Positions 8,090-16,950 of a stretch of DNA of 64,000 nt are shown here, one piece after another. The stretch covers positions 310,001-374,000 of the forward strand of contig NZ_LAZS01000008.1 of NCBI RefSeq assembly GCF_002007205.1. The letters are read 5' to 3'. This DNA is from Ensifer adhaerens (GTDB lineage Bacteria > Pseudomonadota > Alphaproteobacteria > Rhizobiales > Rhizobiaceae). The notes beneath the pieces were generated by a model. That model saw only the letters and a program-made list of their open reading frames with translations, was not told where the DNA came from and made no database searches. The position numbers were made by a program, and so were the translations under genes. Each line of letters opens with the position of its first letter. Within the stretch, counting starts at the first letter, position 1.

Positions 8090-9034
8090 TCAGTTGCGCG
8101 TCGTGTAGTCGGCCATATTCTCAGGCGTGACGAGCTCGAAAGGAACCATCACTTCCCGCTCGACGGCCTTGCCGCGCGCCAGCGCAACGGCGGCATCGAG
8201 CGCGCTTGCCGACTGGCCCTTGGCGTTCTGGAACACCGTCGCGTCGAGATCACCGGCGGCCATGGCGGCAAGGCCATCCTGCGTCGCATCGATACCGACG
8301 ACGATCACGTCGTCCATCGACACGCCGGCGGCTTTCAGCGCCTGGATGGCGCCGATCGCCATTTCGTCGTTGTTGGCGAAGACCACGTCGATCGGGCGAC
8401 CGGCCGTGATCCAGTTGGTGGTGAGGTCCATCGCGTTGGTGCGGGTCCAGGCAGCCGACTGTTCGTCGGTGATCGTTGCACCTTTGCAGTCGCCGGCAGC
8501 CAGCGTCTCCTTGAAGGACGAGGTGCGATCGCGCGAGGCCTGGTGAGCGAGGTCGCCCATCAGGATATAGACCTGCGCATTAGCGGCCTTGCCCTTTTCC
8601 TTCAGCAGCGAACAGGCAGCTTCCGCGCCCAGCTTGCCGGAGTCCGTTTCCCGGCTGCCGACATAGGCCTGCCTTTGCGGCAGGCTGGCGACATTGTCGG
8701 GCTCAAGGTTGAGATAGACGAGCGGGATACCGGCCTTCTCCGCCGCCTCGCTGATGCCGGGGGCGGCCGAGGTATCGGCGAGCGTCGTGATGATCGCGTC
8801 GACGCCGGACGCGATGAAGTTGTTGACCTGGTTGAGCTGCTTGGAAATGTCGGTCTGGGCGTCCTCGATCTGGACATTGACGCCGCCGGCCTCCGATGCC
8901 CTCGCGCTGATGCCTTCGCGAAGCAGCGTCTGGAAGTTGTTGTCGAAGCTCTGCATCGAGACGCCGATCGTCTCCGCCGAGGCAGCACTTCCCATCAAGG
9001 CGGCAAGCGCTGCCGCCAGGTACATGGCTTTCAT
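8090..9034 (-). CDS. Sugar-type ABC transporter periplasmic binding protein (orphan)
   Basis: This 314-residue protein has a clear Sec signal (MKAMYLAAALAALMGSAASA) and a ribose/galactose-binding-protein fold. Typical segments are IASGVDAIITTLADTS, YVGSRETDSGKLGAEAAC and VFANNDEMAIGAIQALKAAG. It should capture a sugar or polyol for a CUT2 importer, but no permease or ATPase gene adjoins it. It lies between the Rieske ferredoxin gene and its reductase, so the ligand may be the substrate or product of the hydroxylase. A GGGAGGA site precedes the ATG. Confidence 0.88.
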   Translation of the reverse strand: MKAMYLAAALAALMGSAASAETIGVSMQSFDNNFQTLLREGISARASEAGGVNVQIEDAQTDISKQLNQVNNFIASGVDAIITTLADTSAAPGISEAAEKAGIPLVYLNLEPDNVASLPQRQAYVGSRETDSGKLGAEAACSLLKEKGKAANAQVYILMGDLAHQASRDRTSSFKETLAAGDCKGATITDEQSAAWTRTNAMDLTTNWITAGRPIDVVFANNDEMAIGAIQALKAAGVSMDDVIVVGIDATQDGLAAMAAGDLDATVFQNAKGQSASALDAAVALARGKAVEREVMVPFELVTPENMADYTTRN

Positions 9035-9115
9035 GATTTCCTCCCGATGGGTGCCGGATCACCCGATCGCATTCCGGAGGCCCCGCGGGCCTGGTCAATG
9101 CTTGCGTGGGTGGCC

Positions 9116-9439
9116 TTAGCCGAGCGCCACACGAACCTCCCCGTCGACGATTTCGGCGGGATAGGTCTTCAGGTTTTCGCAGGCCGGCAGCCTGATGGCT
9201 TCGCCGGTGCGGTAGTCGAAGGCGCCGGAATGCTTGGGACATTCCACCTCGTAGTCCATGACCAGCCCATCGGCGAGATGGATGGCTTCATGAGTGCAGA
9301 GGCCGGCGGTGCAATAAACACTGTCGTCGGGGCCGCGGTAGATCGCATAGGTTCGGCCGCCATGGTCGAAGCGGATCGCCCCTTCCTGTTCGATGTCGTC
9401 CAGCTTGCAGGCTGGAACCCAGGTGATCACGTTGCTCAT
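9116..9439 (-). CDS. Rieske [2Fe-2S] ferredoxin
   Basis: This 107-residue soluble Rieske ferredoxin has cluster ligands C48-x-H50 (CTH) and C67-x2-H70 (CPKH). It is of the bacterial dioxygenase-ferredoxin type and would carry electrons from the reductase at 6663-7868 to an oxygenase. Its ATG overlaps the stop of the membrane hydroxylase gene as ATGA. That tight coupling makes the hydroxylase its likely partner rather than the benzoate dioxygenase, whose reductase carries its own ferredoxin domain. Confidence 0.92.
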   Translation of the reverse strand: MSNVITWVPACKLDDIEQEGAIRFDHGGRTYAIYRGPDDSVYCTAGLCTHEAIHLADGLVMDYEVECPKHSGAFDYRTGEAIRLPACENLKTYPAEIVDGEVRVALG

Positions 9440-10470
9440 TCGGCTGCCTCCCCGATCGTGTTGCGTGCCTTGCGGCTAGCGAGTTTTTCCTTGCGCTTGC
9501 GGTACCGTTCCTGCATCCGCGCCTCGCCCTCCTTGGAGCCGTCGTGCCATGTGCCGAACCAGCGATCGAGCGGGATCAGGGCGTCGCCGTAGTTCACCTC
9601 GAAATACTTGTGGTGCAGGTAATGCGCATAGGCATGGCTATCGACCAGGGTCTCTTCGCCGACCTCGACCTTGTCGAAGCCGACATGACCGGGAATGGCA
9701 CCGAACCCCGCATAGTGAAGCTGGTAGAGCATCAGGATCGGGTTGGACGGCAGGATCAGGTGATAGAAAGCGGTGCCGAAGTAGAGCAGGTGCTCGACCG
9801 GGTGCATCGACAGCGACGACCACGGCGACGGGTTCACCGAATTGTGGTGGACCGAATGCACCCACTTGTAGAGCAGCGGCGTGTGGATGAGCCGGTGGAT
9901 GCAGAAGAAGTGGAACTCGTGAATGACGGGCACGACGAGTGCGACCAGAGCAAGCGTCCAGGGATTGTCCGCAAAGGTGAGCCACGGCGCATAGCCATTG
10001 GCATAGGCGAAGAGCATGGCGATCTCGACGGCGGTCCAGATGGTCACGCCTGAGAGGAACGTGCGCAGGATGTTGTCGAGGTTCTGGCTTTCGAACCAGA
10101 AAGCCTTGCTCTTCTGCTCGGCGGGAAACTTGCCATTGTACTTGAAGCGGGTCTCCTGTCGCTTCAGCACATAGAGATGCAGTTCGAAGGCGCCGTAAAA
10201 GAGGAAGACGCAGACCGCGTTCACGACGTAGAGCCAGGCGATCCAGCCGAAGCTCAACCTCTGCATCGTCTCGACCGGCGGGATCACCCAGGCCCAATAG
10301 GCGACGGCGGAAGCCGCAAAGATCGCGTTCCACGGAAAGAAATAGTGCGGCAGCCACTTGATGAGCGCCAGCAGTTTTGGCGGAAAGGCAAACAGCGGCG
10401 CCGTTTCGATCGGCTCGTTCGGCGCCCAGTCGCCGCGCTTGTTGCGGGTTCCATACTTCAGGTCGTCCAT
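9436..10470 (-). CDS. Sterol desaturase/fatty acid hydroxylase-family di-iron membrane oxygenase
   Basis: This 344-residue integral membrane protein has the histidine pattern of the fatty acid hydroxylase superfamily: H184, H187, HRLIH at 192-196, HSVHH at 205-209 and HYLHH at 283-287, which together ligate a di-iron centre. About four hydrophobic segments precede and separate the boxes. Such enzymes use O2 and electrons to hydroxylate or desaturate a C-H bond. The coupled Rieske ferredoxin and nearby FAD reductase supply a full electron chain. The substrate is unknown; the LacI regulator, sugar-type binding protein and isomerase-like neighbours hint at a polyol or sugar-like compound. The ATG at 10470 has a GGGAGGAG site. 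Confidence 0.88.
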   Translation of the reverse strand: MDDLKYGTRNKRGDWAPNEPIETAPLFAFPPKLLALIKWLPHYFFPWNAIFAASAVAYWAWVIPPVETMQRLSFGWIAWLYVVNAVCVFLFYGAFELHLYVLKRQETRFKYNGKFPAEQKSKAFWFESQNLDNILRTFLSGVTIWTAVEIAMLFAYANGYAPWLTFADNPWTLALVALVVPVIHEFHFFCIHRLIHTPLLYKWVHSVHHNSVNPSPWSSLSMHPVEHLLYFGTAFYHLILPSNPILMLYQLHYAGFGAIPGHVGFDKVEVGEETLVDSHAYAHYLHHKYFEVNYGDALIPLDRWFGTWHDGSKEGEARMQERYRKRKEKLASRKARNTIGEAAE

Positions 10471-10602
10471 GGCGCTCTCCTCCCGGCGGACCGCGTGCGC
10501 CCCGCCAAATTCCGACGAAGAAGAATGCTGTCCGGTTGCCTCGGATCCGTGTCTCCTTCTTGACAAAAATCTAGCAGGAGGCGGTCGGAACGACGACGCC
10601 TT

Positions 10603-10624
10603 CTTTGATCAAATCAGATCAAAG
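10603..10624. promoter_or_regulatory. Inverted repeat CTTTGATC-N6-GATCAAAG at the lacI 3' end
   Basis: A perfect 8-bp inverted repeat (10603-10610 with 10617-10624) overlaps the stop codon of the LacI gene and lies about 130 bases upstream of the hydroxylase start. It could be a terminator-like hairpin or an operator for the LacI-family protein. No U-tract follows on the minus strand. Confidence 0.4.
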
Positions 10625-11620
10625 GCTTTCGATGGTGATGGTGATGAAGCGAATGGGCGCGGTGTCCGGCTCCATTTCCGCGAGACCGATGCGACGCAGC
10701 GTCAGATCAAGCGCGCGACGGGCCTGAGCCTCCGGCGCCTGGTCGAGCACGACATCCATGATGCCGTCGGCAAGCGCCTTGCGCGTATAGTCGGTCAGTT
10801 CATGGCCGACGAAGAAGATCTGCTTGCCGCGCGGATGTCGGCGAAGCACATCGATCAGGGCCGCGTTGGCGCCGCCGGCATTGTAGAGCCCGGCCATGTC
10901 AGGATACATCTCAAGCGCGGATCGCAACGCTTCCGCCCCGTAGTGTTCCTCGTCACGGGTAAAGCCCAGCCACTCGAACCGGCATTCGCCGGGATGGGCG
11001 TCGAAGTAGTCCGAGAAGCCGGCGAGGCGATCGCGATGGACCTGGTAGATCGGGTGGCAGAGGGCGACGACGGGGCCTGCCTGGCGTGCCATGCGCGCGA
11101 TGAAGAGTGCCGCTGTCCGACCCGCCGCGTGATTGTCGATGCCGACGAACTCGCCCAGGTCGTGCGAGGCCCTTGTCACGACATGGACCACCGGCACGCC
11201 GCGCGCGATCACGGCTTCGACGGCGGCGCTGATCAGCGGATGGTTGGGCACGGCGAGGATCAATCCGGCGCGACTGACCTCCGTTGAATGGATGCGCCTG
11301 GCGATCTCCTCCGGCTTCATTTCCTCGGTAAAACTGCGATGCACGACGACGAGCGGATCCAGCGTCTCGGCGATGCGCTGGAACGCCTGGGACAGGCGGC
11401 GATAGAAGGTCGTCTCCGGACGCACCATCAGCACGTCGATGCGCAGCAGCCCGCGATGGGCCTCGGGAAGCGTTCGCGGATAGGCGAGCGTGCGCGCTGC
11501 GACGACCACTTTTTCGACCAGTTCCGGGCGGACGCCGCCGCGCCCGTTCAAAACCCGCTCGACCGTCGCGGTTCCGACGCCTGCGAGTTCCGCAATGTCG
11601 CGATAGTTCGGCTTGCCCAC
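10619..11620 (-). CDS. LacI-family transcriptional regulator
   Basis: This 333-residue protein has an N-terminal LacI HTH (YRDIAELAGVGTATVERVLNGRGG, about residues 5-28), a hinge, and a sugar-binding periplasmic-like core (VGIDNHAAGRTAALF). It starts at a GTG with GGGAG nine bases upstream. It lies immediately upstream of the hydroxylase gene on the same strand, so it probably controls the 5782-10470 set and itself. LacI proteins usually sense sugars or polyols, consistent with the sugar-type binding protein in the set. Confidence 0.9.
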   Translation of the reverse strand: MGKPNYRDIAELAGVGTATVERVLNGRGGVRPELVEKVVVAARTLAYPRTLPEAHRGLLRIDVLMVRPETTFYRRLSQAFQRIAETLDPLVVVHRSFTEEMKPEEIARRIHSTEVSRAGLILAVPNHPLISAAVEAVIARGVPVVHVVTRASHDLGEFVGIDNHAAGRTAALFIARMARQAGPVVALCHPIYQVHRDRLAGFSDYFDAHPGECRFEWLGFTRDEEHYGAEALRSALEMYPDMAGLYNAGGANAALIDVLRRHPRGKQIFFVGHELTDYTRKALADGIMDVVLDQAPEAQARRALDLTLRRIGLAEMEPDTAPIRFITITIESL

Positions 11621-11780
11621 CCAGACTTACTCCCGCCATCGACCGACGACACGTGTTCATAGCGGCTTAGCATGGGACGAGCCCTGTTCGACAGAGCACG
11701 CGTCGAAGTCAGGGCCTCCCCTCGCCGCCGCTGCCGCGGCACCTATATCAACCGGATATCGAGAACGGGATCGAGGCATC

Positions 11781-12506
11781 ATGGCCTATGAATTGTACTA
11801 CTGGGACGGCATCCAGGGGCGCGGTGAATTTGTCCGGCTGGCACTCGAAGACGCCGGCGCCGATTATGTCGATGTCACGCGCGCGCCGGGCCGCGGCACC
11901 GGTGAGATGCTGAAGCTGATGGAAAGCGCCACCGAGGCGCACGTGCCCTTTGCACCGCCCTTTCTGAGAGATGGCGACCAGATCATCTCGCATGTGGCCA
12001 ACATCCTCTTCTACCTCGGCCCCAGGCTCGGCCTTGCGCCTGACGGTGAGGCGCTGCGCTGGTTCGCCAACGGCCTTCAGCTCACCGTTACCGACTTCAT
12101 CGCCGAAGTGCATGACACGCACCATCCGATCGCGACTTCGAAATATTACGAAGACCAGAAAGAGGAAGCGAAGGCCCGCGCAGCCGAATTCGTTGGCAAC
12201 CGCATGCCGAAATTTCTCGGTTATTTCGACCGGGTGCTTGGGCAAAACCCTGATGGCGGCGGCCATGCAGTCGGCAACGCTGTCACCTATGTCGACCTAT
12301 CGCTGTTCCAGGTGATTGAGGGGCTGCGCTATGCCTTTGCCAAGGCGATGCGGCACTATGAGCGGCAATACCCCAAGCTCATGAAACTGCATGCCTCGGT
12401 GAAAACCCGGCCCAACATAGCCGCCTACCTCGCTTCGCCGCGACGGCTGGCCTTCAACGAGGACGGTATCTTCCGCCGTTACCCGGAACTGGATATCGAG
12501 CCCTGA
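11781..12506 (+). CDS. Glutathione S-transferase family protein
   Basis: This 241-residue protein has a thioredoxin-like N-terminal domain (YELYYWDGIQGRGEFVRLAL) and an all-helical C-terminal domain ending with a conserved-type KLMKLHASVKTRPNIAAYL. A sigma/alpha-like Tyr near residue 6-7 could activate glutathione. The ATG at 11781 is preceded by GAGG; the longer in-frame start at 11613 crosses the divergent LacI promoter and was rejected. It stands alone and converges with the aminotransferase gene 11 bases downstream. Substrate unknown. Confidence 0.85.
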   Translation: MAYELYYWDGIQGRGEFVRLALEDAGADYVDVTRAPGRGTGEMLKLMESATEAHVPFAPPFLRDGDQIISHVANILFYLGPRLGLAPDGEALRWFANGLQLTVTDFIAEVHDTHHPIATSKYYEDQKEEAKARAAEFVGNRMPKFLGYFDRVLGQNPDGGGHAVGNAVTYVDLSLFQVIEGLRYAFAKAMRHYERQYPKLMKLHASVKTRPNIAAYLASPRRLAFNEDGIFRRYPELDIEP

Positions 12507-12517
12507 CGGGAACTCCC

Positions 12518-13651
12518 TCAGGCGGCGGCTGCCTGTTGCTCCCGCAAGAACGCGGAGACGCGCTTCAGCCCCTCGCGCAGGATGCCCTCATTGTTGGCGT
12601 AGCCGATCCGGAGGTAGCCCTCCATATCCATCGCACTGCCCGGCGTGAACATCACGCCGGTGCGCTGGAGCAGTTGCAGGCAGAAACCCTCGGAGGTAAC
12701 AGGCAGGTCGTATTTCAGAAGCGCCGTCGTGCCCGACTGTGGCCTGACCCAGGAGATCAGCGGTTCGCTCTCCACCCAGTCCGAGAGGATGGCGAGGTTG
12801 CGTCGCGTGATGCGCTGGCTGCGGGCGAGAATCTTGTCCTTGTTCTCCAGTGCGATTGCCGCGAAGTGATCGTCGAGCATGCCGACGCTGATGGTGTTGT
12901 AATCGCGATGAACCGAAACGGCCCGGATCAATTCCGGCGGCGCGACGATCCAGCCGAGCCTGAGGCCTGCGAGCGAAAAGCTCTTCGACATGCTGCCGGT
13001 GCTGATGCCCTTTTCGTAGAGATCGGCGATCGACGCGGTCAGTCCGTCGCCCTGCTGATCCGTACCGCGATACACCTCATCGCAGAGGATCCAGGCGCCC
13101 GAGGCGCGCGCGATCGCGACAATCCTTTCGAGATAGGCACGATCCATCAGCGCACCGGTCGGGTTGTTGGGATTGTTGATGGCGATCAGCTTGGTGCCTG
13201 ACGTGGCGAGGCGCTGCAACTCTTCCAGATCGGGCAGGAAGCCCGTTGCTTCCGTCAGGCGCAGGATCTGCGTATCGGCGCCATAGCTCTCGGGGATCGA
13301 ATAATGCTGCTGGTAGGTCGGCAGCACCGAAATCACCCGGTCGCCCGGTTCGACCAGCGTCTCGTGAACCAGCGCGTTGGCGCCGATTGCGCCATGGGTG
13401 GTGACGACATTGTCGATCGTCTGCTTCTCGTAGAGGCCTGCGATCAGGCCGCGCAGCCGCTCGGACCCCTCGATCGCGCCATAGGTCAGCTTCAGCGGCA
13501 GCAGTTCGGAAAGGATCGTGTCCGTCTTGCCCGCCAAGTCGAGGAGTTCCGCCACGGTCAGCGATTCGACGCAGGTTTCGGCGAGGTTCCATTCGCAATG
13601 GTTCTCGTAGCGGTTCATCCAGATCTCGACGCCGAAGTCGCGGATTTTCAT
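12518..13651 (-). CDS. PLP-dependent aminotransferase, class I/II fold
   Basis: This 377-residue fold-type I enzyme has NNPNNPTG at about 159-166, the cofactor aspartate in DEVY (191-194), the Schiff-base lysine K223 in SMSKSFSLAGLRLGW and an arginine at 231. It could be an aminotransferase or a related lyase. The divergent XRE-cupin regulator 194 bases away likely controls it. The upstream in-frame extension of 55 residues is non-homologous in character and was not used. Substrate not identified. Confidence 0.88.
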   Translation of the reverse strand: MKIRDFGVEIWMNRYENHCEWNLAETCVESLTVAELLDLAGKTDTILSELLPLKLTYGAIEGSERLRGLIAGLYEKQTIDNVVTTHGAIGANALVHETLVEPGDRVISVLPTYQQHYSIPESYGADTQILRLTEATGFLPDLEELQRLATSGTKLIAINNPNNPTGALMDRAYLERIVAIARASGAWILCDEVYRGTDQQGDGLTASIADLYEKGISTGSMSKSFSLAGLRLGWIVAPPELIRAVSVHRDYNTISVGMLDDHFAAIALENKDKILARSQRITRRNLAILSDWVESEPLISWVRPQSGTTALLKYDLPVTSEGFCLQLLQRTGVMFTPGSAMDMEGYLRIGYANNEGILREGLKRVSAFLREQQAAAA

Positions 13652-13845
13652 GGCGTACGTCCTTTCGAAAACTTGAGGCAGGTTTCGAGCATGCCAGCGC
13701 CATGCGGGGCACGCTCGTTGAGAATTGCCGTTTGCTGTGACATGAACCGATGATGCCGACACGGCTCCGCAGCAGCCTCCGCCGCCGACGGAGGCCCGGT
13801 AAGAAGGCCGTTTCATTTGGTGGTCGATCCGTGTAGAAGGATGCT

Positions 13846-14415
13846 ATGAGCAATATATTGCACAGTCAAGATCGATCCGACGTTTTGTCGCACGTGGCCG
13901 AAAATCTGAAGCGGGTCCGCCTGGCATCGGGCTTGAGCCAGGCGGCACTGGCAAAGGCATCCGGCATCAGCCGGCGCATGATCGTGGCGGTAGAAGGTGG
14001 CGACGCCAATATCAGCCTCTCGAGCCTCGACAGGCTCGCGGCAGCCATGAATGTCGGTTTCGTCGATCTCGTCAGAGACCCGTCGCGCCAATCTCGCGAC
14101 AACATCGACGCGGTGACCTGGCGTGGCAGCCAAGCGGAAAGCGAAGCGCGGCTGCTTGCGTCCACCCCGGCGACGTCCGAAACCCAGATGTGGTTCTGGT
14201 CGCTTGCCCCCGGTGAACGCTACGACGCCGAGCCCGATCCGCAGGGCTGGCATGAGATGCTGTTCGTGACGGAAGGCGCCCTGACGCTGGAGCTCTCGGG
14301 TGAACGCAGGCGCTATGTCAGCGGCACTTTCGCCGTCTATAGCTCGGCCCAGACTTATTCCTATGTCAACGAAGGCGACGCTGTGGCGCGGTTCGTCCGC
14401 AACGTCATTTCCTGA
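13846..14415 (+). CDS. XRE-family regulator with C-terminal cupin sensor domain
   Basis: The 189-residue protein joins an N-terminal Cro/XRE HTH (about 16-72, LKRVRLASGLSQAALAKASG) to a small cupin beta-barrel (about 120-187, WHEMLFVTEGALTLELSG). This architecture senses small metabolites and often regulates an adjacent amino-acid or amine catabolic gene. It is divergent from the aminotransferase gene, whose control it probably exerts. Another in-frame ATG is absent close by, so the start at 13846 is taken. Confidence 0.88.
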   Translation: MSNILHSQDRSDVLSHVAENLKRVRLASGLSQAALAKASGISRRMIVAVEGGDANISLSSLDRLAAAMNVGFVDLVRDPSRQSRDNIDAVTWRGSQAESEARLLASTPATSETQMWFWSLAPGERYDAEPDPQGWHEMLFVTEGALTLELSGERRRYVSGTFAVYSSAQTYSYVNEGDAVARFVRNVIS

Positions 14416-14582
14416 GCCGACGGTCGCCGGCTATCCAGCGCCCTGCCCGACGATGCAACCCCGGAGCACACACGGCAACGTGAAGATGACAGTTCATCGA
14501 TTGCGTACAGCGGGCCTGTACTGCGCTTGATTCAAGGCAGCCCGAATGGAAGGATGCACCCGTCTTGGCGAGGGGGATCTGC

Positions 14583-15878
14583 ATGCTCTTGAAGGTTGAA
14601 CCGCCGGATGGCTGGAGCAGCCAGGACGGTCGCGTGCTGTTCGATGCCGAGCGCGAGGCTGAACGCTTCGCCGCCAATGCGCGGCTCGCCTTTTCGCTCG
14701 CGATCGCCGCCCTGATGCTGGTGCTTTCGATCGTCATCGGGCGATGGAATGATTGGGTTGCAATGATCGCCATCGCAAACGTGGCGATCTCTGCGCTTAG
14801 TGCCTTTCTGGCGCGCGCATCCGTCTTTCCCAGGATCCTGCCCTGGCTCGGGGTTTGTGCCGATGCCCTTTTGCTGTTCGGCATTGGCTGGTTCGGCCCG
14901 TGGCTGGAGAACCTTCCCGCGGGCATGCGCTCAGCGCTGGTGTCGCCCTGGGGCGCATTCTTGCTGCTAGCCGTCACGTCGCTCGGGCTCAACGCCTGGC
15001 GGCTCCTCGTGCAGACGGTTCTTCTCGGGCTCGCGATCAGCCTGCTCATCTGGTGGCCGTCGTCCGCGAACGAGGCTGGCTTCGCGATCGATCCGCGCCT
15101 GCAACTGCTGTTTTCAGATGGCTCCAACGTCACGCGGCTGGCGATCGTGCTCCTGACGGGCCTGGCGATGGCGCTGGCAGCGTCGCGGGCCCGCAAGACG
15201 CTGATGCTGGCGATCCGCACCGCGAGGGAAAGGGCCGTGCTCGAACGGTTCAATTCGGCTGAGATCAACCGCTATGTGCTCTCCAGCAATGTCGACACGC
15301 TGCGCAATGGCATCCGCCAGAGGGTCTGCGTGCTCTTTGCCGACATCCGCGGCTTTACCACCCTGTCGGAGACGCTCGACCCGTCTGAGGTCGTCACGCT
15401 TCTCAACGCGTTCCGCACCCGGGCCGAGCAGGCGATCACCGCCCATGGCGGCGTCATCGACAAGTTCATCGGCGACGGTCTCTTGGCGATCTTCGGCCTG
15501 CCTTCGCCCGCCCCGGGCGATGCCGGCAATGCCATCAAGGCGGCAACTGCGCTTGCCGCCACCATCGACACATGGAGCCTGGAACGCCAGGCAAACGGCG
15601 AGCAGCCGGTGGAAGTTGGCATCGGCGTGCATGTCGGCGAGGTCTTTGTCGGGCTTCTCGGCGACCAGCGCTACGAATTCACCGTGATCGGCGACGCCGT
15701 CAATGTCGGCCAGCGACTGCAGGCCGAATCCCGCCATCTCAATGCATCGGTCGTGGTCTCGGCCACAGCCTTCGACGACGCGAAAATCGGCGGCCCAGGC
15801 GCAGACCGCTGGTCCAGGCACGAGGGCCTGCGCCTGCGCGGACGCAGCGAGACCATCGACGCCTATGCCTATCGGTAA
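14583..15878 (+). CDS. Membrane-bound class III adenylate cyclase
   Basis: The 431-residue protein has about six membrane segments between residues 36 and 200, then a linker helix and a class III cyclase catalytic domain from about 245. Metal-binding aspartates D254 (FADIRGF) and D298 (DKFIGDG), the adenine-selecting K294 and D371 (VIGDAVNVGQRL) are all present, so an active ATP cyclase is expected. The ATG at 14583 is chosen for its AGGGGG site six bases upstream; an in-frame TTG lies 18 bases earlier. It converges with the metallo-hydrolase gene. The input sensed by the membrane domain is unknown. Confidence 0.9.
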   Translation: MLLKVEPPDGWSSQDGRVLFDAEREAERFAANARLAFSLAIAALMLVLSIVIGRWNDWVAMIAIANVAISALSAFLARASVFPRILPWLGVCADALLLFGIGWFGPWLENLPAGMRSALVSPWGAFLLLAVTSLGLNAWRLLVQTVLLGLAISLLIWWPSSANEAGFAIDPRLQLLFSDGSNVTRLAIVLLTGLAMALAASRARKTLMLAIRTARERAVLERFNSAEINRYVLSSNVDTLRNGIRQRVCVLFADIRGFTTLSETLDPSEVVTLLNAFRTRAEQAITAHGGVIDKFIGDGLLAIFGLPSPAPGDAGNAIKAATALAATIDTWSLERQANGEQPVEVGIGVHVGEVFVGLLGDQRYEFTVIGDAVNVGQRLQAESRHLNASVVVSATAFDDAKIGGPGADRWSRHEGLRLRGRSETIDAYAYR

Positions 15879-15899
15879 GCGGCCTTTCTGGAGCAGCGC

Positions 15900-16859
15900 C
15901 TATTCGACGTAGTTCCAGGGAACGAAGCGATAAAGCGTCTCGTCGCGGGCGACGTGACCGATGCCGGGAAACGGCAGGTGTGCGCCGGCAATGAGGTAGC
16001 GCCCATCAGCCGCATCCGCCAACACGACGGCGCGGGTCTTGGCCGCCGCCGTGCCGTCGACGTCGAAGCTGACGAAGACGTCGGGCGCGTCGAACTGGAC
16101 GTGATCGCCATGGATGATGTCGCCCCAGAAGACAAGACGCTGGCCGTCATCCGTTTTCAGCACGATGCATGAATGTCCGGGCGTATGTCCGGCCCGCAGA
16201 ATCGACCCGAAGCCCGGCAACACGTTCGCATTGTCTGCGAAACGCTTCACCTTCCCGGCCTCGATATAGGGGGCAAGGGCATCCTGCGCCCGCTGGAAAT
16301 CGGTCTTCTGCGCCTCGGTCATGGTTGTCACGCCCTGGCGCTCGATCCAGTAGCGATACTCGCGATCGGCGAGGTGGATTTCCGCATTCGGAAACTGCGG
16401 CTTGCCATCGACGGTCAGGCCGCCGGAGTGGTCGGCGTGCACGTGGGTCAGGATCACGGCATCGACCTGATCGGCCCGGTAGCCGGAGGCGGTAAGATGC
16501 CTCGAGAGCTTGCCGGCGGCAGCACCGAGCAAGGCGCCCGATCCCGCGTCGATCAGCACCAGCCGCTCGCCGTCGTTGACCAGATAGGCATTGATCGACA
16601 AATGCGGTTCCTTGCCGAGGAAGGCCTCGTCGAGCCTGCGCTGCAATTCGCCCTCCGGCTCGTTCTGATAGATCTTGGCCATCGGCAGCGCCAACGTGCC
16701 GTCCGACAGCGCCGTGACTTCGAACTTTCCGAAACGGAAGCGGTAGTAGCCGGCATTGGCAACGGTCGAGAACGGGGCGGCGGAAAAGGCGAACCGCGGC
16801 GCCAGCGGCAACAGGGCGGTGGCGGCGAGAAGGCCAAGGGCTTGTCTGCGGGTGGTCAT
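15900..16859 (-). CDS. Exported metallo-beta-lactamase-fold hydrolase
   Basis: This 319-residue protein has a Tat-like signal (TTRRQALGLLAATALLPLAP) and the zinc motif HVHADH (ILTHVHADHSGG), with further ligands at AGHTPGHSC and WGDIIHGD. The family includes lactonases and other hydrolases; quorum-quenching lactonase activity is possible but unproven. The ATG at 16859 is preceded by AAGGAG. A divergent LysR gene 91 bases away probably regulates it. Confidence 0.87.
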   Translation of the reverse strand: MTTRRQALGLLAATALLPLAPRFAFSAAPFSTVANAGYYRFRFGKFEVTALSDGTLALPMAKIYQNEPEGELQRRLDEAFLGKEPHLSINAYLVNDGERLVLIDAGSGALLGAAAGKLSRHLTASGYRADQVDAVILTHVHADHSGGLTVDGKPQFPNAEIHLADREYRYWIERQGVTTMTEAQKTDFQRAQDALAPYIEAGKVKRFADNANVLPGFGSILRAGHTPGHSCIVLKTDDGQRLVFWGDIIHGDHVQFDAPDVFVSFDVDGTAAAKTRAVVLADAADGRYLIAGAHLPFPGIGHVARDETLYRFVPWNYVE

Positions 16860-16950
16860 GATCGGCTCCTTCGATTGGATGCGAGGAACCTATCAATTCA
16901 ACTCTCCGTCGATTATCCTGTCGGCATGGAAGTGATTGTTCCGGAAACGC

